Of a stretch of DNA of 64,000 nucleotides, positions 22,911-34,939 are shown in pieces. Origin of the DNA: Lotus japonicus (Eukaryota; Streptophyta; Magnoliopsida; Fabales; Fabaceae); NCBI RefSeq assembly GCF_012489685.1, contig NC_080044.1, positions 54,312,964-54,376,963 on the forward strand, in the 5' to 3' direction. The notes under the pieces were generated by a model that saw only the letters and a program-made list of their open reading frames with translations, was not told where the DNA came from and made no database searches. A program made the position numbers and the translations under genes. The number at the start of each line of letters is the position of its first letter. The stretch's first letter is position 1.

Positions 22911-24202
22911 TCAAATCTGATTGATTGTCATCCACGCTAACATACACGCCAACAATCCTGTCCAAAAAGAAAAGTTACAGGTAACAAAATCACACCGTGT
23001 TTGAATGTGCATCCAACACAAACTCCAAACCTAAGAATGAAATAGCAAATTACCTGCAGACATTTTCACCCTCACAGGCCTTGCTCCAGCCGAAATCCCC
23101 ACTGTAAAATTCCCATAAAGAGTCATATTTTAACATCATCCTCATATATAAACATCAAAAGAGTGACAACCACGGTGGAATACCCCACTTTCATCACGGT
23201 TTTTGTCCGTCAATACACTTCATAACAGTAAAAAACCGCCACAAACATGGGTGTCTATATTATTTGGATGTTCATCAGTTTTTTTATGTTAACATCAATA
23301 GCTAGAGATAAAAGCAAATCCAAATTTAGCTTGGTAATTAATTAAGCTCACTAACCTGAATCACAATTGGAGGTTGAATTGAAATTCCCACACATACAAA
23401 CCTGCCTAATCCCATCCGAACCATACCCACAAGACCCTCCAGTGGCCTCACACGCCCCACAAAACTCATCACTTCCCTGCACAGAATACCTCACACGAAT
23501 TCCATAGGCCCAATCCCCAGGCCCATCAACCCTCAGCGGCGCCACGCTGTAAGCGCTGCTGTACCCTTCACACTCAAGATGCGTAAGATTAATCCCCTTG
23601 ATAGACTCATATGGCACCGCGCAGCACTCAGGCGGGCCCGACCCGAAGAATGCTGAGCCAGCTGAGCCAGCGCGCTTGTGGCCCAGCATGTCCCAGGCCG
23701 GGCACCCGTAGTAGTCCTCACAACCCATGCCGGACACATTCCGGCACGGGAGGTGCTTCCCCGGGAAGCCTTGGAACAGAGGCGACCGAGGCGAGCATGC
23801 AATGAGCATGAAGACATTGTCCGGCGTGGGGTTCATGTACGCAGCCCGCCACGGCTCGAGCGCAAAGCCGTTGCCTTTGGCGCCAAGGACTAGGTCCTCA
23901 CATGTTGACATGTGAGGCTCGTGAAGGGTGAGGGCCTGGTAGGCGTAGTCTATTTCGAGTACCCTGTAGGATCCGGAGGCGATGTGGAGCATGAGAACAT
24001 CGTTGATGCAGAAGAGGAGGTCGCGGAAGCCGGGGTGGCCGCAACCGTATTGGGTTGCGAAGGGGTAATCTACTGTTATGTTGCCACAGTAGGTTCTGCA
24101 TGAGTTTGCTTGGGTGGAAGAACAGGATGTGATTAACAAAGCTGATAGGAAAATGAGATGATAGTGATGAAGGGCAGGGAAGAACAATGGTGACTGTGAC
24201 AT
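22911..24202 (-). CDS. GUB_WAK-domain cell-wall protein (313 aa, 3 exons)
   Basis: Exons 23356-24202, 23054-23101 and 22911-22957 join in frame (942 nt). A hydrophobic signal peptide occupies about residues 1-32. The GUB_WAK motif follows: C-R-T-Y-C-G-N, then YPF and GCGHPGF. The body is Cys-rich and ends with a CGACEATGGSCGYG-type segment typical of the WAK-associated C-terminal domain. Exons 2-3 add a short hydrophobic C-terminus (GLLACMLAWMTI) that could be a membrane or GPI-anchor signal. Known: these domains bind pectin (galacturonan) in wall-associated kinases and LRK10L receptors. No kinase is encoded here, so the protein is likely secreted or anchored at the plasma membrane. Exon 1 is markedly GC-rich compared with its flanks, which creates long antisense frames that are not genes. 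Confidence 0.85.
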
Positions 24203-25839
24203 AGTTAGAGAGTGGAGTGGAGTGAAGCTTTGCTTGGTTGCTTGATGAGAGATGTGGATTGTGGAAGTTTACTATTGCTGTGGGAATGATTATGATTATG
24301 GGGTAGCTTTAATCACATGTAGTGGTGTTGAGGAATCTAGGTGAATTGTGTGTGGGTTTTCCTTCACTTTTTTATGGGGACAGAATTTTATTTTAAATGG
24401 ACATTTGGGGAGCTTTTGAAATTCTGTTGTCTGGCTTTATTCTGCTTTTTTTGGGTTGGTCAGGTGATGCTTTATGTGATGCAGTGATGGCATGTCTTTG
24501 ATAGAAGAAGGCGTTTAAATTACACAGACACTAATCCAATGTGAGGGAGAGTGGTTTCCAGATTGTGCTGACTATGCAACAAAAGTTGACTGTCAAGTTC
24601 TCTTTTCTCACACTCGACCGATTCAACTTATATGTATTCCCCAATTTCAATATCTAATCCATATATAATTGAGTTGTACCAAGTACCAACGATCTTCTTC
24701 ATCAAGATATAGGTACTCCATACTTGGTATTATCACTTCATCTTCCTAATCAGTAAAGTGTAAAATTCACCGATCATTGAATCATGTTGTTCTTCCAACA
24801 CTAATGTATCAAAACATCGAATTTTCATCTCCATCCAGAATAGGAAATAAATAAAAGAGAGAAAAGATGAGTTATATAGTGAAAAAATAAAACAGAAGTG
24901 GAAAAAAAAAGTGGGAATAGAATGAAAGAAAAAATATGTAATTTATTAAAGTTGGTTGCGATAGTTAGACATTTGCAAAATGTTTGACACCGCGATTTAT
25001 CCGGATTTGTAACAATTTTTAACCGTTACAACATAAGGTTGACGTTTTTTTTTTAGAGTGTTGCTATTTAGTACCAACAAATCGGCACATAGATGAGAAG
25101 AAACAAAACTAGCCAATCATATTTTGAGATGAAAAACACATGTATGAGAGAAAATAAATACGTGGTTGGACACTATAGATTCTTGCATTTCATTTTTGTA
25201 ACATTAAGATTTTTCATTTTTCTTTATTCTCATAGATTGTGGCGGTTTAAAATTACCACAAAGTTGAATGTCGCTCGAGTGTCTCACCTTCACGTGTGTT
25301 CATCAATCCTTTTCGTATTAAAGTTTTCTTCATAACATTTTTCATCATATGCGAGAAGATTTGTGCACACCTAGGAATGTAAACTTTCCCCCAATGATGG
25401 AGATGCCTACATATATGGCCCTATTTGGGGCTTCGATCTCAAGCAATTTTTCCCTGTGAGGTAATAATAGGGGTTCTTACATAAATTTGGGGACGATGAC
25501 AATGATACTCCCTCCATGCGGGGCTCACACCTCAGCTAATAAAAAAAATAAATGTCTAAAAAAATAATGTCATGAGAAAAAACATCACTTCAACAAATAA
25601 ATTTCTTGCTTATTCAAAGATCAATGGTAGAAAAATCTCAGTCCCTCTATAACAATTCACGTAACTCGCAAACAAATGGACCATTGTGGGCATTACAAGT
25701 AAACACAGTATTATCAACAAGCAAACATCGCCGGTAAACCCTGAAAGTTGTTGGTAATAGATTGTTACTGACGAAAAATTGACAACCATAAAGTCATAGA
25801 TGTTAGCCTTGCGACACCTTTGGAAAAGTTGTTGGTAAG
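24203..25839. other. Intergenic region upstream of the GUB_WAK gene
   Basis: Contains the promoter side of the minus-strand gene and AT-rich sequence without a gene. The last ~150 bp before the LTR element carry repeated gttggtaa/cgacggt-like words that continue on its other side (30779-30900), which suggests the LTR element landed in an older repeat, possibly CACTA-like subterminal sequence. Confidence 0.5.
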
Positions 25840-26181
25840 TGTTCTAGAATAAACCCTAAAATAGAGAATGACTAAGTAAAATAATTAGAGTGTTATTCAG
25901 ATGGAAAAATGAACCTCTCTGATACATCATAGAATCCTCATTATATAGTTGATGAGCCCAAAACCCTAGTCAAGCATACATTAATAAGTTGACTAGGCTA
26001 CATAAATGGGGAGGAAATCAAGGTCATTAATTATTTTGACTAGTCTTGATGAGAAAGGAGGATGAATCTGGACTACACCTCATGCTTGGTTTGTCTTCCT
26101 TTTGGGCTTGCTTACTTGATTCTTGGGTCGCTCATCCAGCTTGGAGGCACGCTCGGCCCAATACAAATCCATGACGGTCCA
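25840..26181 (-). repeat. LTR (3' LTR in element orientation)
   Basis: 342 bp. Adjacent on the right is the purine tract on the minus strand (26184-26191). Confidence 0.95.
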
Positions 26182-26334
26182 CAGCCCCCCAAGGCTTGTG
26201 GCTAGGAACTAGGCACAAAAGCCTTTAAAACTGGGCATGCACTGCTTTAAGTCAGCTGTTGGTTTCGAGGCCTAAGTGGAAAGGCTCGATGCGCGACATG
26301 AGGTCGGCGGAGGATGAAGCGCACTTGGCGAGAG

Positions 26335-26980
26335 GCCAAGTGGTGAGGCTTGACGCGAAACGCAAGGTTGAGTGGAGAATAAACGCACATGGGATAGACT
26401 CGACGCGAAACGCAAGGTTGGGTGGAGAACAAACGCACATGGCATGGGGCCAATTGGAGAGACTCGACACGCGACATAAGGTCGGGCGGATGTTATAAAC
26501 GCACCTAGCACGGGGCCAAGTGGTGAGACTCGACGCGCGACACGGGGTCGGGCGGAGGTTATAAACGCACCTGACACGGGGCCAAGTGGTGAGACTTGAC
26601 GCACAACACGGAGTCGGCGGGTTATAAACACACCTAGCACGGGGCCAAGTGGTGAGACTCGACGCGCGACACGGGGTCGGGCGGAGGTTATAAACGCCCC
26701 TGGCACGGGGCCAAGTGGTGAGACTCGACGCGCGACACGGGGTCGGGCGGAGATTATAAATGCACCTGGCACGGGGCCAAGTGGTGAGACTCGACGCATG
26801 ACACAGGGTCAGGCGGAGGTTATAAACGCACCTGGCACGGGGCCAAGTGGTGAGACTCGACGCATGACACAGGGTCAGGCGGAGGTTATAAACGCACCTG
26901 GCACGGAACCAAATGGTAAGACTCGACGCACGACACAGGGTCGGGCGGAGGTTAAAAGCGCACTTTCCAAGGTTGGCTGG
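26335..26980 (-). repeat. 66-bp minisatellite in the LTR element
   Basis: Copies of a 66-bp unit start at 26522, 26588, 26651, 26717, 26783, 26849 and 26915 (ggtgagactcgacgc), with one 63-bp unit and more divergent copies to the left. The length is a multiple of three, so each unit gives 22 residues and long minus-strand frames stay open (252 aa at 26252-27010, 175 aa at 26272-26799). The repeat explains these frames; a protein function is not supported. Confidence 0.9.
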
Positions 26981-27310
26981 ACTGTTTAATATGCAAAACA
27001 AAGTTTGCAAAAAATATATGTGCCAATATCAAACTTTGTAGGAACAGGCAAACTTGGTCGATCTTCATGTGACGAATAGCCTTATTACGTTATAATTACC
27101 ATAAGCACATCCCTTGATCCACTCCTTGTCTAAAAATCAATCAACTCCTCAATGATTTTCTTCGCATATAGCCTTTAATGAATGATAATTAGTAACAATT
27201 CAAAATTAATTATTTATAATCACAATTGAATTTACAAAATTAGAAACTCATTTAAGTTTAGAAATTAGTGAGCTGTCCAACCCTGATGTAATGTTAAAAA
27301 TGAGCAACTT

Positions 27311-28508
27311 AGAGCAACTCCAATGCTGGTTTCTTAGCCCAGCTGGAGTTGCTAAGGAACCAAGTTAGAGTTTCTTATGCATTGGAACTTGGTTTCTTAA
27401 TTCATGAACAGTGTCCACGGTTCCTTCCGTAAGGAACTTTGCTTTTTGGTTTCTTAATTAAAATACAATATTTTCTCTCACATATTCACCAACAGCTTTC
27501 AGAGGGAAATTAACATAAATGATGAAATTGAAGATTTGAGGTTCAACAGATTGAACAGAGACATACACATAGAGCATCAAGATAAAAAATTTATTGAAAA
27601 AAAAATCAAACTTTACATTCAAAAATCAAATAAAAAAAATTTGCAGCTCTCTGATTCAGTTGTGGAAGCTCCGATCTTAAAGGAAGCTCTTTGCATGTGT
27701 AAAAAGGAAGCTCCTTTGCAAGCTTCAAGGCTTTGAGCATATGAAACAGGGGTTGTTGGGGGTGTACCGTGGCTGTATGGTGGCGGTAGTGGTTGTTTGG
27801 TGGCGGTGGTGACTGTAAGGTGGCGGTGGTGGTTGTTTGGTGACCGGTTTGGGCTTTAGAGGCGTGAAACACTAGAGAGAGGGAGAAGAAGTGAGGGAGA
27901 GAGGCAGAGGAAGAAGCTTCTGGATGCAGGTGAGGGAGAAGAGAGGAAGAAGAAGAGAGAAGAGGGAGGAGGGATGCGGCTAGGGTTTGATGAATGGGGA
28001 GAGAGAGAGAGAGAAAAAGTTGAATATATAGGTGGTGACCGGCTGAACAGGTCATCCAACCGTTAATGACCGGTCTAGACCGGTTATGACTTGGTTTGGA
28101 CTTGGTTTGACCGGCCTGGCCGGTTTTTTCTCTTTGGATTTTTTTTTGAAATCAACTTTGGATTACTTTGATAAGCCCAATTTTTTTTTGAACTTTCAGC
28201 CCAAACATTAATATTTAATGATAGTATTAAGGAAATTAAAAGAAAATAATTAAATTTAATTATGTTATTGATTTAATATTAAATTTTAAATCTAAATTGA
28301 ATGAAAATAAATATTATAAATTAATGTTGTATGGTGGGACACAGTGGGACCCTTGAAATAGTAATTTAAGAAACCATGGGTTGGAGCAAAATCTGCTTCA
28401 GTTTTTTAAGAGTTTCTTAAGTCTGATGTGGCAGTACGGGCCCACATAAATAGTGCTGAATAGTGTGTTAAGAAACCAAATAAGAATTTTGGGGTTGGAG
28501 TTGCTCTT
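27311..28508. mobile_element. TIR element nested inside the LTR retrotransposon
   Basis: Ends are agagcaactccaa on the left and ttggagttgctctt on the right, with subterminal inverted 'gtttcttaa' and 'ttaagaaac' words repeated several times. Flanking octamers agcaactt and agcaacct differ at one base, a probable 8-bp target duplication. The inside holds low-complexity ggcggtggt and gagaga stretches (27770-28015) and no recognised gene. Superfamily is uncertain (hAT or Mutator-like). Confidence 0.65.
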
Positions 28509-28864
28509 AGCAACCTATTAGGAAGTTTTAAATAATTATCTAAAGTTCAAAACAATTTTTGATTTCAAACAGAACTTCCCTTGAGCTTTGTCTATCATGC
28601 GGCGAATCTGAGGTCACTGACGGCAAGGATGAGGTTCTGGTTGTGCACCTCCTCGATCTCCGATTCACTACAACAAACAAAGGAACATGGGTCATCTCCC
28701 TTTTGTATCTCCTTTTATAAGTTCTGATCCAAGCCAATTCAGAGAAAGAAGTGGAGCCTGAGAGAGATCGAGGTTGAAGAGACACGAGTGAAGGAGGAGG
28801 CATATGCAGTTGGCACGGCGGCGGCTCTGACAAGGGGTACATTAAATAAATCATGAGTGTAAGC

Positions 28865-29970
28865 TGAGCAAATCAAAAACAAGATAATTATAGTCAAAGA
28901 ACTTTTATAACAGAGTAATCTCTTTTAATACGGTGGCGTTGATCTCGTGATTTTATAACAGAATAATCCCATGATTTTAGATTCTTTAATGTTTTTTATC
29001 ACCGAATCTGCCTAAAAAGATGCTTGTAAATGGAATTACAGAGATTAATAAACTACTATCAACTACTATGACTAATAAACCACAATAGACAATGGATGTG
29101 ATATCTAACAATTAGGATTGTAAATAGCGACTCTTTTGAAATATTGCGGAATAAAAACAATTTATGAATGTTAATTCAAATTGTATTGACAGGTGATTAA
29201 ATGATGATCATAATTGATATATGACTATTTGTAGTACAATTCATTAGAGAAATACTGTGAAACAACATCTAAATTATTAAGGTGCAGTTGCGATCTACTC
29301 TCAGGAGCTCATACTTTCTGGTATTTCAATTGTTAGATTTTAATGTCAAATAATCATAAAAAATTTCTTCTGGACAAATATTCTCTAAGCACGTGCAAAT
29401 GCAGGTCACCAAACCATGAGCAAATCAAAAACAAGATAATTATAGTCAAAGAACTTTTATAACAGAGTAATCTCTTTTAATACGGTGGCGTTGATCTCGT
29501 GATTTTATAACAGAATAATCCCATGATTTTAGATTCTTTAATGTTTTTTATCACCGAATCTGCCTAAAAAGATGCTTGTAAATGGAATTACAGAGATTAA
29601 TAAACTACTATCAACTACTATGACTAATAAACCACAATAGACAATGGATGTGATATCTAACAATTAGGATTGTAAATAGCGACTCTTTTGAAATATTGCG
29701 GAATAAAAACAATTTATGAATGTTAATTCAAATTGTATTGACAGGTGATTAAATGATGATCATAATTGATATATGACTATTTGTAGTACAATTCATTAGA
29801 GAAATACTGTGAAACAACATCTAAATTATTAAGGTGCAGTTGCGATCTACTCTCAGGAGCTCATACTTTCTGGTATTTCAATTGTTAGATTTTAATGTCA
29901 AATAATCATAAAATATTTCTTCTGGACAAATATTCTCTAAGCACGTGCAAATGCAGGTCACCAAACCATG
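28865..29970. repeat. 552-bp tandem duplication
   Basis: The sequence from tgagcaaatcaaaaac (28865) to caaaccatg (29418) is repeated directly at 29417-29970. I see one mismatch (aaaaaatttc against aaaatatttc). The junction is seamless, with the last two bases of copy 1 shared with copy 2. It lies within the LTR element. Confidence 0.95.
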
Positions 29971-30431
29971 GAAATTTACACAGGGATTGGAATCTCTACT
30001 ATGGAGTTTGGACGAATAAAATTCTATAACAAGGAGACTAGGAGGGTAATATCGTAAGTAAACCCAACGCTCTCCCATCAGCAAATTAACAAAAACCAAT
30101 AGATGAATAGCCAAAACAGGTGGTTGAAATGAAAATACATGTAAAGAATGACTTATCTTATTTCATGAAGTATGATGAGAGAGCGACCTCATCAATATGG
30201 TCTCACTGGTATGGACAACTGGTGGTCTCGCATCATCATCGTGTGGAGGGAGAATCTCAGCCTTCTTCATCGGACTATTAAGGAAGGTAGAATTTGGCCA
30301 TGGCTGCGTGAAATTCATTAACATATTTTTTGAAAGATCGATGGTATGATTGTAAGGCCAGATGCAGTTTGAGCACGTTAACTCCTTGAGGACCTGGGAA
30401 GAGTTTTACTAGGCCCCACGGTGGGCGCCAA

Positions 30432-30773
30432 TGTTCTAGAATAAACCCTAAAATAGAGAATGACTAAGTAAAATAATTAGAGTGTTATTCAGATGGAAAA
30501 ATGAACCTCTCTGATACATCATAGAATCCTCATTATATAGTTGATGAGCCCAAAACCCTAGTCAAGCATACATTAATAAGTTGATTAGGCTACATAAATG
30601 GGGAGGAAATCAAGGTCATTAATTATTTTGACTAGTCTTGATGAGAAAGGAGGATGAATCTGGACTACACCTCATGCTTGGTTTGTCTTCCTTTTGGGCT
30701 TGCTTACTTGATTCTTGGGTCGCTCATCCAGCTTGGAGGCACGCTCGGCCCAATACAAATCCATGACGGTCCA
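30432..30773 (-). repeat. LTR (5' LTR in element orientation)
   Basis: 342 bp, one mismatch to the other LTR. The primer-binding site lies at 30414-30430, one base away. Confidence 0.95.
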
Positions 30774-30778
30774 GTAAG

Positions 30779-31590
30779 TTACTTGTGGCTACAACCGACG
30801 GTATCAAACCAACAGTAAGTTGCTAACTGCTTTAGTCGTGGGTAGCTTTTCAACGGTCCACACCCTCGGTAAATTGTCGAAAAAATAAAGATGTAAATAC
30901 CAACGACTTAGGTTGTCACTAATTTCTTTATTGTCCCCTATTCCTAGTCATCATCCTGCTGCTCGGGTTCATAAAAAAGATACAGAGAATCATCTTAGCA
31001 GACAACAAAAGTGGAAGGAAGCACTCCCCATCTTGTTTCGCCTTCAACTGCCCAAGTTTTTCTCTAAGGGTTGTTGTTTGAGTCTCTTACTTCTTCCCTC
31101 ATTTGATGAAACATCTAATAAATGTCAGGATCATATCTTGTACGTATGATTGAGTGTGTAAAACTCTTTTTAATGAGCCCTAAATATCCACCACCGACTT
31201 TAATGACTAATATTTTCATTGTGAACTCGTATTCATAACTAAATTATAAATTATAAAATATTACTTCAGAAAATAACTTGGGATGTTAAAAAAGAAAAAA
31301 GAAAATCCCTCCATTTAAAATGGTATGAGGAAATCACCACAAAATGAACACATGTCTCATGACATAGTGTTACACTGGGTAAACATGAACAAAACAAACG
31401 ATGCTCCACAACACAATGCTCTGAGACTGTCACAGACTAAGATTCCGATTTCCACAGCGGTGCAATCCTACAACTCCGCCGCTATCTTCACCGAATCAAT
31501 TTAGTCGGAGATCGATTTCCCCTTTCCTTTTGTTTCTCGGCAACCAAACAAGTTCTTTTTCATTTCGCGGAGCTCACTGCACCTCCTACC
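30779..31590. other. Intergenic, repeat remnant and promoter side of the Tim17-family gene
   Basis: Right-hand continuation of the repeat into which the LTR element inserted, then about 0.4 kb upstream of the Tim17-family start. No TATA box was placed with confidence. Confidence 0.4.
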
Positions 31591-34500
31591 ATGGAAGCCA
31601 CTGATAACAACACAGAACCCACACATCAATATGTAAGAAAATTTTGTAATCTTTTCAGTTTAGGAGTTAGTTGCATTATTTGATGTACAGATTGCAATAT
31701 GCAGAGTATTTTAGTAGTGAACCCTATATTTTTTTTTAATCTGAATGTTGTGCTACTTATCAATGTAATAGCTGCAAATTTCAATGGCATGGTTCAGCTA
31801 GCACTCACTTAGTTGGTTGACAAGAATACAAATTGAATTTCATTTTGAGCATGCATTTCTATGAAATTATCATATAGGCTATATACTTATTAGGGATAGA
31901 ATGAATAAAACAACAGTGAAAATAAGAATATCTGGCTTGATAGCATGTCATTATCTGTCAATAGAACAAAATGAATTATGTCTAGTCTGGACTTGCTGTA
32001 GTTGAAATTGTTAGTATGACAGTTTTCCATTTTTCTAGGTTTTGAAAGGTCTCACCTTATATGATGTTTCTGTTTAAGTGTGTGCTGAATTTCATCATGC
32101 TGAATTCATTTAACTATAAAACTTTTTCTCATACCTTCGTTAATCAGGGTTCTCCGAAATTAGCTGGTTCTGTTAACTGGGGCACAGCAACCGTCATTGG
32201 AATATTTGCGGGCATGTTATATGGTGGTAGCAAGGAGGCAGCTGCTTCTGTTGTAAGTTTATTATTGAAAAGATGCTCCAAAACTCTGCTTCATATAGGA
32301 ACCATATAATATATTATGTTCAAGTTCAACAGAGAAAAGGTCACTAAAACAAGAGTACAAACAGATTGTTATTTATTTATGTTTATACTTTCATAAATGG
32401 TTGATTTTAGTCTATAGTTTTAGTTGCATAAGTCAAGTCCTTATAGTTTACAAAATTGATTAAATTTGTTCCTGATGTTAGGCTGCCATCGAATATTTAA
32501 TCAGGACATGGCTAACTCTGATTCCATTTGTCATTAGACCATACACTATGGAAATATGTAATTACAAAAAAATGAGGAACTTGCTTCTGATGTGGTTAAC
32601 TTGCTTCTCACGTGCCCATTTTTTTTGCTAAAAATGAATAATTTATCCTACATGTAAAACCTTTAAATATTAATGACCCACATCATCTAGGTTCCTTGCT
32701 GTGTCTATTCAGAGTTAGCCACCTCAGCATCTTCCGTTATATATTGAATGGCAGACTAATATCATGACTAAATTTGAATAATTTTGATAGTATGAGGATC
32801 TGATTTGTGCAATTTAAACTACAAGGATTAAAATCACCTTTTACGAGAGTATAAGGATCAAAAGTGTTATTATGTATTTATTTTCCCTCAGAATAGAATT
32901 GCATATTCCATAGTTCAACACTACGTTTATAATTCCAAAGGTATTTATTTTCATTGTGGTTCCCGAAAATGAAATTTCCTTGAGAAAGTAGTTGCCTCTT
33001 TGGTAGAAGAGGTATACATTAAAACAGAAGAGTAACCTTTACATGACAGAATGAGTAAGAATCTGTTAAAGTTTAATCGTACTAAACATAAGATTTTATG
33101 TTGTGTATCCTGTAAAGAAAAGCAAAGATATGAAACAGACTTTTTGCTCAATCTTTTTTTCTTGTTGAAAATTTTCCATTACAAGTAACATTAGAAGGTA
33201 GATGCAAACCGATTAGGTGAATCCCGTAAGGATGTGACAAGATTTTACAATCCCATCAACAGACGATTGGGCATAAATTTCTGTTTAATCCGTGTGTATT
33301 TTTTTAATAACCTAAACTGAAGAAGACATAAATTTCTGTTTAATCCGTGTGTATTGTATCTGGTTATTGATTTCACTGTGTTGTCCTTTTTCTACGTCTA
33401 ATTTGCCCCTTGTCTGAAGCAAATTCTTACAAAAGGATAATTAAGTCAGAAGTCAGAACTTTTTTAATTACTTTCATTTTTGTTCTATTTTGAGGAAAAA
33501 AAAATCTGTAAGAAACAGGGCAAATACTAGTTATCCCCACTGTCCTAATGAAGTTTATTAGTGCTACCAAAATTATGTGTGAACTTTACATCTAAATGCA
33601 ATAAAGACTTGATTCACTCCTCACAATCATTCGTGGAGATAGAAAAAAGGATTCCCCTTGCAAACATGTGACTAATATTTATCTTTATTTTGCTGATTAT
33701 ACATTCTTTTTCTTGCTAACTATGTTAACATAAACATTGCTTGTTTGTATTATCATAATTACCCGTGGCAATCATAAGAATTCTTTTTTCCTGTAGAGCA
33801 AGGATGCAGAAGTGATGTTGAAACTTGGGAGCACAGAAGACAAACGTGCACAACATCGATTGATGAGAGATGCAATGGAGAAACGATTCCTTCGAGTTAC
33901 ACGGGGCTCAATAGTTGGAGGGGTACGCCTTGGAATGTTTACTGCTGCATTTTTTGGCATACAAAACCTGCTTGAAGAGAAGCGAGGCGTCCATGATGTT
34001 TTTAACATTATTGGAGCTGGATCAGCCACTGCTTCAGCTTTTGGCTTAATCTGTAAGAAACCATAACCGTAGAGTTTATAATGCTACCTACGTTTTCACC
34101 TTGGTAGTTTGGTACCTTCATAATGTTACCTCAGCTTCAGTTAACTTTATAGTTTGTCATTTTAATATGTTACCCTTTTTTATCTTTGGAAGGATTCTTT
34201 AGGCTATCAGATTGTGATATAAGGTAGAAAATAGTAGATGTCTGTGCTAATATCAATAGGAAGAATTACACAAATAGAAGAACAAAATACTCAGCCCAGA
34301 ATCAATGTGATCCTGGAAGCAGAGATTTTATTTCTAAGTGTAGAAAAGTACAAACTGTGGTTCCCGCCCAACCAATTCCTAATAGTGCAAAACTACTAAC
34401 TGAGGCTATGATTCCTCTATTTATAGCTAACAACTAACAAAGTAAAAGTTACAATTAGTTGTTTCGCTTCTCTGTTTGCGCCTAACATACACTTGTTTAA

Positions 34501-34939
34501 TGCGATGTTTAAGCCTCTATACCTATCAAAGTCACCAAATTCCTCTTATGTTAGTGCCAGGATCACTTCATTGGCGGGCAAGGAATATGGCGCTAGGGTC
34601 GGTGCTGGGAGCAGCATTTTGCTTTCCTCTTGGTAAAGTTGAAATGATTTCTTATATAGTTATTTTTTTTTCTAATTACTAACAAGAGAAAGTCCTGTTA
34701 TGAGAAAAATACAGTTTTTATTCGTAGGGAGGGAACGATCACCACTTATATAAAAATCAACTTTGGCTATTTACTCAAGTTTTGTTTCCATTAATTGTTT
34801 GGCAGGTTGGATCCATTTGAAGCTGGTGGAAAAAGCTAATGAAGCGAATCCGGCTATACATCCACATTTACAACAGAGAGAAGTAAAAGGTGGTGTTAGT
34901 GCTGCAATTGAGAGGCTGGAAGGAAATTTAAGTAAATGA
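31591..34939 (+). CDS. Tim17/Tim22/Tim23-family membrane protein (204 aa, 5 exons)
   Basis: Exons 31591-31632, 32148-32252, 33797-34052, 34555-34632 and 34806-34939 join in frame (615 nt). Four hydrophobic, glycine-rich segments fit the family: GSVNWGTATVIGIFAG (about 18-33), GSIVGGVRLGMFTAAFFG (about 85-102), NIIGAGSATASAFGLI (about 120-135) and NMALGSVLGAAFCFPLG (about 144-160). A charged loop (KRAQHRLMRDAMEKR) lies between the first two. Known: Tim17/22/23 proteins are inner-membrane channel or assembly proteins of mitochondria, and some plant members sit in chloroplast envelopes. The exact subfamily and organelle cannot be told by eye. The ATG at 31591 is chosen because it gives a 14-residue exon ending at a clean donor. 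The gene is convergent with MPP10. Confidence 0.8.
32401..32836. mobile_element. Degenerate inverted-repeat element in Tim17-family intron 2
   Basis: Left arm ttgattttagtctatag and right arm acaaggattaaaatca pair imperfectly over about 70 bp, with intervening 'aattgattaaatttg' and 'actaaatttgaataattt'. An old Mutator-type or MITE element is likely. Confidence 0.45.
33272..33356. repeat. 29-bp direct repeat, two copies
   Basis: The phrase cataaatttctgtttaatcc and the 9 bases after it occur at 33272 and 33328 in intron 2 of the Tim17-family gene. Confidence 0.8.

Larger units (their letters stand above)
25840..30773 (-). mobile_element. Young non-coding LTR retrotransposon with target duplication gtaag
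   Basis: Two 342-bp LTRs (25840-26181 and 30432-30773) start TGTTCTAG and end GGTCCA on the plus strand, and I count a single base difference (ttgactagg against ttgattagg). The 5-bp sequence gtaag flanks both outer ends (25835-25839, 30774-30778). On the minus strand the primer-binding site tggcgcccaccgtgggg follows the 30.4-kb LTR, and a purine tract ttgggggg precedes the 26.2-kb LTR, fixing transcription as minus. The 4.25-kb interior has no gag-pol frame, so it must be mobilised by a relative (LARD-like). It carries a 66-bp minisatellite, a nested TIR element and a 552-bp duplication. Near-identical LTRs imply recent insertion. Confidence 0.95.

Noticed and set aside
23533..24103. Several 60-94-codon frames on both strands
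   Set aside because: They overlap the GC-rich first exon of the GUB_WAK gene in other frames and have no domain of their own.
25500..25540. Stowaway-type end (actccctccatgcgg)
   Set aside because: No inverted partner found within the next several hundred bases.
26335..26980. CRISPR-like array of repeats and spacers
   Set aside because: Units are contiguous 66-bp tandem repeats without unique spacers, in a plant retroelement.
26252..27010. 252-codon minus frame
   Set aside because: Explained by the 66-bp minisatellite; an overlapping frame is open as well.
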